This document shows, one piece after another, positions 60,143-64,000 of a stretch of DNA of 64,000 bases. The position numbers and the translations under genes are program-made. This stretch comes from an uncultured Collinsella sp. (GTDB lineage Bacteria; Actinomycetota; Coriobacteriia; Coriobacteriales; Coriobacteriaceae), in NCBI GenBank assembly GCA_958407465.1, contig CATYIV010000001.1:62001-126000 (forward strand). Direction: 5' to 3'. A model generated the notes under the pieces. That model did not search any database. It was not told the origin of the DNA and saw only the letters and a list, made by a program, of their open reading frames with translations. How positions within the stretch are numbered: the stretch's first letter is position 1; the number at the start of each line of letters is the position of its first letter.

Positions 60143-60982
60143 CTAGGACTCTTGCGGCAGGCGCTTCTTGCCCTTGCGGGCACGGTTTCTGAAGTTCTCG
60201 ACGGCCTCTTCCATGCCGAGAGGCACGTAGGTGAGCTCATCGAGGTTTTCGGGCAGGTAGCAGGCAAGGCTTTGCTCCTGCGCGCGGCCCGCCGCGAGCT
60301 GCTCTTCGATGGGTTCCGCGCCGGGCGTAGCGCAAATGCCATAGACGGCGGCGCCCATCTCGCGCGTGCGGCATTCATATTCGGTCTCGGGATGCTCGGG
60401 ATGGTCGCGGCGGACGTCGTCACTTACCCAAAGCGTATCGTAGCCGGCTGCGGCAAACTGTCCCAGGGCGTAATCGCGCAACGGTTTGCTGTCGGTTCGC
60501 AGCGTTACGGTGGCGCCGGCTGCAAAGAGCGGGCGATAGAGCATCAGATGGTCGACATGGACGAGGCGCTTTTTGGCGTACTTGGCCTTGGGCTGCGGCG
60601 TGGGAAAGTTGATGGTGATGGCATCGAGCTCGTCTGTGGCAAATAGCTGCGGCAGCGATGCGGCGCCTCGAGGCAGAACGAGTGCGTTGGTCAGTTCATG
60701 CTCGCAGATTTTCTGTGCGGCATAGGCGATGCAGATGGGCTCTTGGTCCATGCCGATAAAGAGCGTGTTTGGCTCGTGGGCCGCGCGCTCTACAAGGTAC
60801 GTTCCCTTGCCGCAGCCAAGATCCAGGTGAAGGTGTTCGAATGGCTTGCTGCCAACTGGCGCACAGACTTCACGCCAATCTCCGGCATAGGCCTCGGGGT
60901 TCGTCTCAATCGCATCGGCGTAGCGCTCCAGGCGCTCCTCGAGCACAAAGTTCTTAGGCGTGCGAACGTGGACGGCTCCCAT
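60143..60982 (-). CDS. trmB: tRNA (guanine46-N7)-methyltransferase
   Basis: A 279-residue SAM methyltransferase. LDLGCGKGTYLVE is motif I, LFIGMDQEP motif II, and ITINFPTPQPKAKYAKKR the TrmB FPDPWPK motif with changes. The protein is longer than E. coli TrmB (239) at both ends. AAGGAG precedes the ATG. It should make m7G46 in the variable loop of tRNAs. Confidence 0.9.
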   Translation of the reverse strand: MGAVHVRTPKNFVLEERLERYADAIETNPEAYAGDWREVCAPVGSKPFEHLHLDLGCGKGTYLVERAAHEPNTLFIGMDQEPICIAYAAQKICEHELTNALVLPRGAASLPQLFATDELDAITINFPTPQPKAKYAKKRLVHVDHLMLYRPLFAAGATVTLRTDSKPLRDYALGQFAAAGYDTLWVSDDVRRDHPEHPETEYECRTREMGAAVYGICATPGAEPIEEQLAAGRAQEQSLACYLPENLDELTYVPLGMEEAVENFRNRARKGKKRLPQES

Positions 60983-61099
60983 GAGGCTCCTTGGTCATAA
61001 ATATGGAACGCATAGCTGCGCGTTCCGTCAATGGGTTGAAAAGGGTGGGCATAGTTTGCTCGAAAGACGCGGCACGGCTCGGCGGCGAGTCGTCGATGC

Positions 61100-61972
61100 C
61101 TACAGGCGCTTGAGGATCACATAACGGTTGAGCTCGCCGCTGCGACCGTCGGCATGGAAACGCTCAAGCTCGCGCACGGGGACCTCGCCGCTCTTGTAGA
61201 ACGTACGGACGCCGCGCACCAGATCGGTGATCTGCTGATCGTCAAAGTGATGGCAATAGCGGTAGGCGTGGCGGTCGTTTTGCCAGCCGATGAGGTGGTC
61301 GCCGGCTTCAAACTGTGCGGAATCGTAACCCTCAAACGGTGGGGTGAGCTCGGCGCGGGCTTCGGCACGAACGGCCTTGCGCGCCATGCGCTCGTCGTTC
61401 ATAAACTCCCAAAAGCTGATGGCGATGATGCCGCCTGGGCGCGTCTGCCGCACCAGGGCGTCGAGCACGCGTACGCGGTACTCGCACGACGGCACGTGGT
61501 GCATAAAGCCAAAACAGACCGAGATGTCGGCGAGCGGGGCGTCGAAAAGCACGTCGGGTGTCTCGGCGGGGTTGAGCTTCATGAGGGCGTCGAGCACGTC
61601 GAGTTCCTGGAAGTGCAGGTTGGGAATGCGCAGGGCGTGACCGTGCGCATCGATAGCCAAATCTTGACACGAGTCGACACCATAGAACTCAAACGGGCAG
61701 CTGGCATCTGCCGAGGGGTTTGCGCCATCGACACCCTTGGCGGCAAGTGCGCCGCCGGCGGCAAAGTTCTCGAATCGCATATTGCCGCAGGCAAGATCGA
61801 AGACACGGACGGGATGCTCGATCGTGGCGACGTCGAGCTGCCCGAGCGCGATATCCATGGTGCGCACCCAGCCGGGCCACGGGGCCTGGCGCGTATCGGA
61901 GAAGGAGGCGGAGTGCTCGCGATAGAACGTGTTGTTGAGCTGGATGAGCGATGAGGCGAAATCGCGGTTCAC
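61100..61972 (-). CDS. Class I SAM methyltransferase, Trm9/ABH8-like
   Basis: A 290-residue protein. VNRDFASSLIQLNNTFYREH and SFSDTRQAPWPGWVR match Trm9-type N-termini, and RVFDLACGNMRF is the SAM loop. VCFGFMHHVPSCEYR and GGIIAISFWEF complete the fold. Trm9 methylates wobble-uridine side chains in tRNA. The bacterial role is unproven. The GTG at 61972 is chosen because GGAGGGAG lies nine bases upstream. Confidence 0.8.
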   Translation of the reverse strand: MNRDFASSLIQLNNTFYREHSASFSDTRQAPWPGWVRTMDIALGQLDVATIEHPVRVFDLACGNMRFENFAAGGALAAKGVDGANPSADASCPFEFYGVDSCQDLAIDAHGHALRIPNLHFQELDVLDALMKLNPAETPDVLFDAPLADISVCFGFMHHVPSCEYRVRVLDALVRQTRPGGIIAISFWEFMNDERMARKAVRAEARAELTPPFEGYDSAQFEAGDHLIGWQNDRHAYRYCHHFDDQQITDLVRGVRTFYKSGEVPVRELERFHADGRSGELNRYVILKRL

Positions 61973-62239
61973 GGCGCGGAACTCCCTCCGTCGGCGGTGC
62001 GGAATAAACAGTACGACCATACTACCGTTAACGCCGCAACGGGGACAACCAAGCTACGGGTCATTGCTTTGTTTGGACACATTTCCGCAGCTCATATGCA
62101 CCCGCAACCGCCAGTTGTCAAAAATCTCACTAGAATAGGTGGCATGCTCTTGGCGGTGGCGGATAGATTTTTAACTGTGCAAGGCGCCTTAAGAACAAAA
62201 ACGGTCCGGCGGCACGGCTGGCATCACATAGGAGGAACC

Positions 62240-62962
62240 ATGAATGTAGAAACTGCACAACGGCTCGCCGACCTTCGTCGCAGCAAGGGTTTTAGCCAAG
62301 AAGGGCTGGCGCGAAAGCTGGGACTGTCGCGCCAGGCGGTCAGTAAATGGGAGCGCGCGGAGAGCTCGCCCGATACCGAGAACCTGATCTCGCTCGCCAA
62401 GCTTTATGGCGTGAGTCTGGACGAGCTGCTCAATCCGAGCGACGAGATCGAGGACGATATCGAGTTTGAGAACGAGGACCGCGCCCGCCAGCGCGAGGCC
62501 GAGGCGGCAGAGCGCGCTCGCACCCATGAGGCGGCGGTGCGCGCCACCGAAGCGGCAACGCAGGCGAGTGATGCCGCGGCTAAGGCGGCACAGGCGGCAA
62601 GCTGGAGTGCACAGGCCGCCAACGCTGCTACGGCGCAGGCGACGAGTGGCCACGCAGTTGGCTCGACTCCGGTGAAGGGCCCCTTCCAGTCGTTCCCGTA
62701 TTGGGCCGTGTGCTGGCTGCTGTTCTTTTTGCTGATGTTCCTGGTTGGTGCCAGCCCTTTTCCCGCACTGATCTTCTTTACGATTCCCATCTATCACTGG
62801 GTGGCGCGTGCGCTCGATGGCGATTGGGCGCGCGGGGATATCCAGGTTGGTCCGGCGCCGGTGGCGGTCAAGGCCCAGGGGAAGGATACTTCTGCGGAAC
62901 CTGATGCTGACGTGGCTATCGCAGCCACCGCTGAGCCGTGTGCCAAAGAGGGTGACGAATGA
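62240..62962 (+). CDS. XRE-family regulator with coiled Ala-rich linker and membrane segments
   Basis: 240 residues: an HTH_3 domain (1-62, QEGLARKLGLSRQAVSKWER), an acidic hinge, a long Ala-rich helical linker (about 85-140), two adjacent hydrophobic segments (about 154-195) and a hydrophilic tail. It may tether DNA-binding to the membrane. GGAGGAA precedes the ATG. Its TGA overlaps the next ATG (ATGA), showing translational coupling with the DUF4097 gene. Confidence 0.88.
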   Translation: MNVETAQRLADLRRSKGFSQEGLARKLGLSRQAVSKWERAESSPDTENLISLAKLYGVSLDELLNPSDEIEDDIEFENEDRARQREAEAAERARTHEAAVRATEAATQASDAAAKAAQAASWSAQAANAATAQATSGHAVGSTPVKGPFQSFPYWAVCWLLFFLLMFLVGASPFPALIFFTIPIYHWVARALDGDWARGDIQVGPAPVAVKAQGKDTSAEPDADVAIAATAEPCAKEGDE

Positions 62963-63858
62963 TGAAGCTTTCGCATGAATCCAGACTGCGTCTGGGCGTT
63001 GGCATCGGAGCGTTTGTGCTCATCATCGGGCTTGTTTTTGGCATTTCACGGACTTTGATTCATTATGATGGCCCGTGGGATCTCGACGATGTCGTATCCG
63101 GCTTGTCTGGTATGGACGATGCGGTTGACGAGGACAATCTCTTGGACGACGGCAGCTATTCCGCTCGGCCTCAGCAACTTTCGAGCGAAACGTTTGATGC
63201 CGACGCGTTCACATCGCTTGACCTGGATGTGACGTCGGGCACGGTCGAGGTCAAACACGTCTCCGGCGGGCCGGTGCGCGTAATTGAAAGCGGTCGCGTG
63301 GCAACGGGGACCGTTGCCTTCGATGCGGCAACCCAGAACCTGGCCGAAATCAAGGGCTCTACGCTCAAGATTCGCCAGTTCGATTGCGATGACGAGCGCG
63401 CCATTGACCGCACGGTTACCGTCGAACTGCCGCGCGAAGTTGCCGATAACCTGGTCGGCATTACGGCGAAGGTGGGATCGGGTGATCTGACGGTCGCGGG
63501 CATTGCGTGCCATGACCTCAACCTGACTTTGGACTCGGGAGATGTTGAGTTTACTGGCACCGTGACCGATACCCTGAATGCCGAGGTCGGTTCGGGCGAT
63601 GTGACGTTCGAGCTCTATCAGGCCCCCGCGAAGTCGATGGACGTGAGTGTGGGCTCGGGCGACGTGGAGATAGCGGTTCCGAACTCAACGGGCTTTAAGG
63701 CGAGCCTAACTGTGGGCAGCGGTGACTTCGAGAGCGATTTCCTTCCGCTTGGCTACGACGGCGAGACCATATTGAATCATGAATTCGACAACGGTGATAA
63801 GTCTGCCACGTATCGTTTTAAGGTCGGTTCGGGCGACATGTCGTTTGATCCGGAGTGA
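62959..63858 (+). CDS. DUF4097-family envelope protein
   Basis: 299 residues with one N-terminal transmembrane helix (about 12-30) and an extracellular beta-helical domain built of repeated short strands rich in GSGD (VGSGDLTV, DSGDVEF, VGSGDVTF, VGSGDVEI). This is the DUF4097/LiaG-like adhesin fold. Coupling to an XRE membrane regulator resembles envelope-stress modules. Ligand unknown. Confidence 0.88.
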   Translation: MMKLSHESRLRLGVGIGAFVLIIGLVFGISRTLIHYDGPWDLDDVVSGLSGMDDAVDEDNLLDDGSYSARPQQLSSETFDADAFTSLDLDVTSGTVEVKHVSGGPVRVIESGRVATGTVAFDAATQNLAEIKGSTLKIRQFDCDDERAIDRTVTVELPREVADNLVGITAKVGSGDLTVAGIACHDLNLTLDSGDVEFTGTVTDTLNAEVGSGDVTFELYQAPAKSMDVSVGSGDVEIAVPNSTGFKASLTVGSGDFESDFLPLGYDGETILNHEFDNGDKSATYRFKVGSGDMSFDPE

Positions 63859-63949
63859 CGACGGCGGGCTAAGTCCGCAAACTTAGATGCTTAGATGCGC
63901 TGTTTGATGAAGGCGTCGGGGCCGCGGTCGGCTTCGGCGCCTTTGCCTT

Positions 63950-63955
63950 TACAAT
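63950..63955 (+). promoter_or_regulatory. TACAAT -10 candidate close to the last start codon
   Basis: TACAAT ends six bases before the ATG at 63962, so transcription would start at or near that codon, giving a leaderless mRNA. The -35 is not clear. Confidence 0.4.
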
Positions 63956-63961
63956 GGGGAC

Positions 63962-64000
63962 ATGGAACAGATTATCTTGAACATACTCGACGCTCTGCGT
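63962..64000 (+). CDS. Start of a truncated gene (13 codons)
   Basis: MEQIILNILDALR runs to the window edge in an open frame. Too short to identify. A poor ribosome binding site (GGGGAC) and a close TACAAT box suggest leaderless expression. Confidence 0.4.
   Translation, partial: MEQIILNILDALR

Overview
The window looks like a chromosomal segment of a high-GC anaerobic gut actinobacterium of the class Coriobacteriia, most likely Collinsella or a close relative. This is inferred from the GC-rich codon use, a Bifidobacterium/Collinsella-type bile salt hydrolase, surface proteins ending in an LAATGD sorting signal, rubrerythrin, and a high density of short palindromic repeats. Taxonomy was not tested by any search. 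No rRNA, tRNA, CRISPR array, phage or complete insertion sequence was seen.

Layout: 1-6.3 kb carries a truncated EamA transporter divergent from a LysR gene, a MATE exporter, two rRNA methyltransferases (RlmA, RsmJ) and small proteins. 6.5-12.2 kb is a plus-strand run: a ribosomal-protection-like GTPase, an AAA ATPase and a short UvrA paralogue. 12.25-19.6 kb is a minus-strand run: TrmL, a CobW-type metallochaperone, an ArsC/Spx-like protein, a flavodoxin-type reductase and two large c-di-GMP proteins. 19.9-23.1 kb holds a patatin lipase and a thiM/thiamine-binding/thiE operon behind a clear TPP riboswitch and terminator. 23.1-27.7 kb holds a HAD phosphatase, a LysR gene next to a MetE-like methyltransferase, and a uracil/xanthine permease.

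28.5-34 kb contains two tandem paralogous surface proteins and an AzgA-type purine permease. The leaders, terminators and a permease-tail remnant between the copies show that the surface gene arose by tandem duplication. 34-40 kb has a peptide-deformylase-like protein lacking the catalytic Glu, a bile salt hydrolase, Kup, and a second EamA/LysR divergent pair. 40-45 kb has an XRE-AlaA fusion with an internal translation start, a normal deformylase, an MFS exporter and an acidic/RGG-repeat protein. That block is bracketed by inverted copies of a 121-bp ERIC-like palindrome with compensatory base changes. 45.4-48.5 kb is the pdxST operon divergent from pdxR. 48.5-50.1 kb is a nuclease-domain gene between two direct copies of a ~120-bp MITE-like element; a third copy lies at 60 kb. 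The rest encodes rubrerythrin, an ADH/ALDH pair, a holin-like small toxin candidate, HIRAN, metallophosphoesterase, DUF2130, a Ski2-like helicase, TrmB, a Trm9-like methyltransferase and an XRE/DUF4097 envelope pair.

Most genes are core metabolism, RNA modification and transport. The unusual material is the repeat families, the fused aminotransferase, the degenerate deformylase, the duplicated surface genes and the MITE-bracketed nuclease gene.
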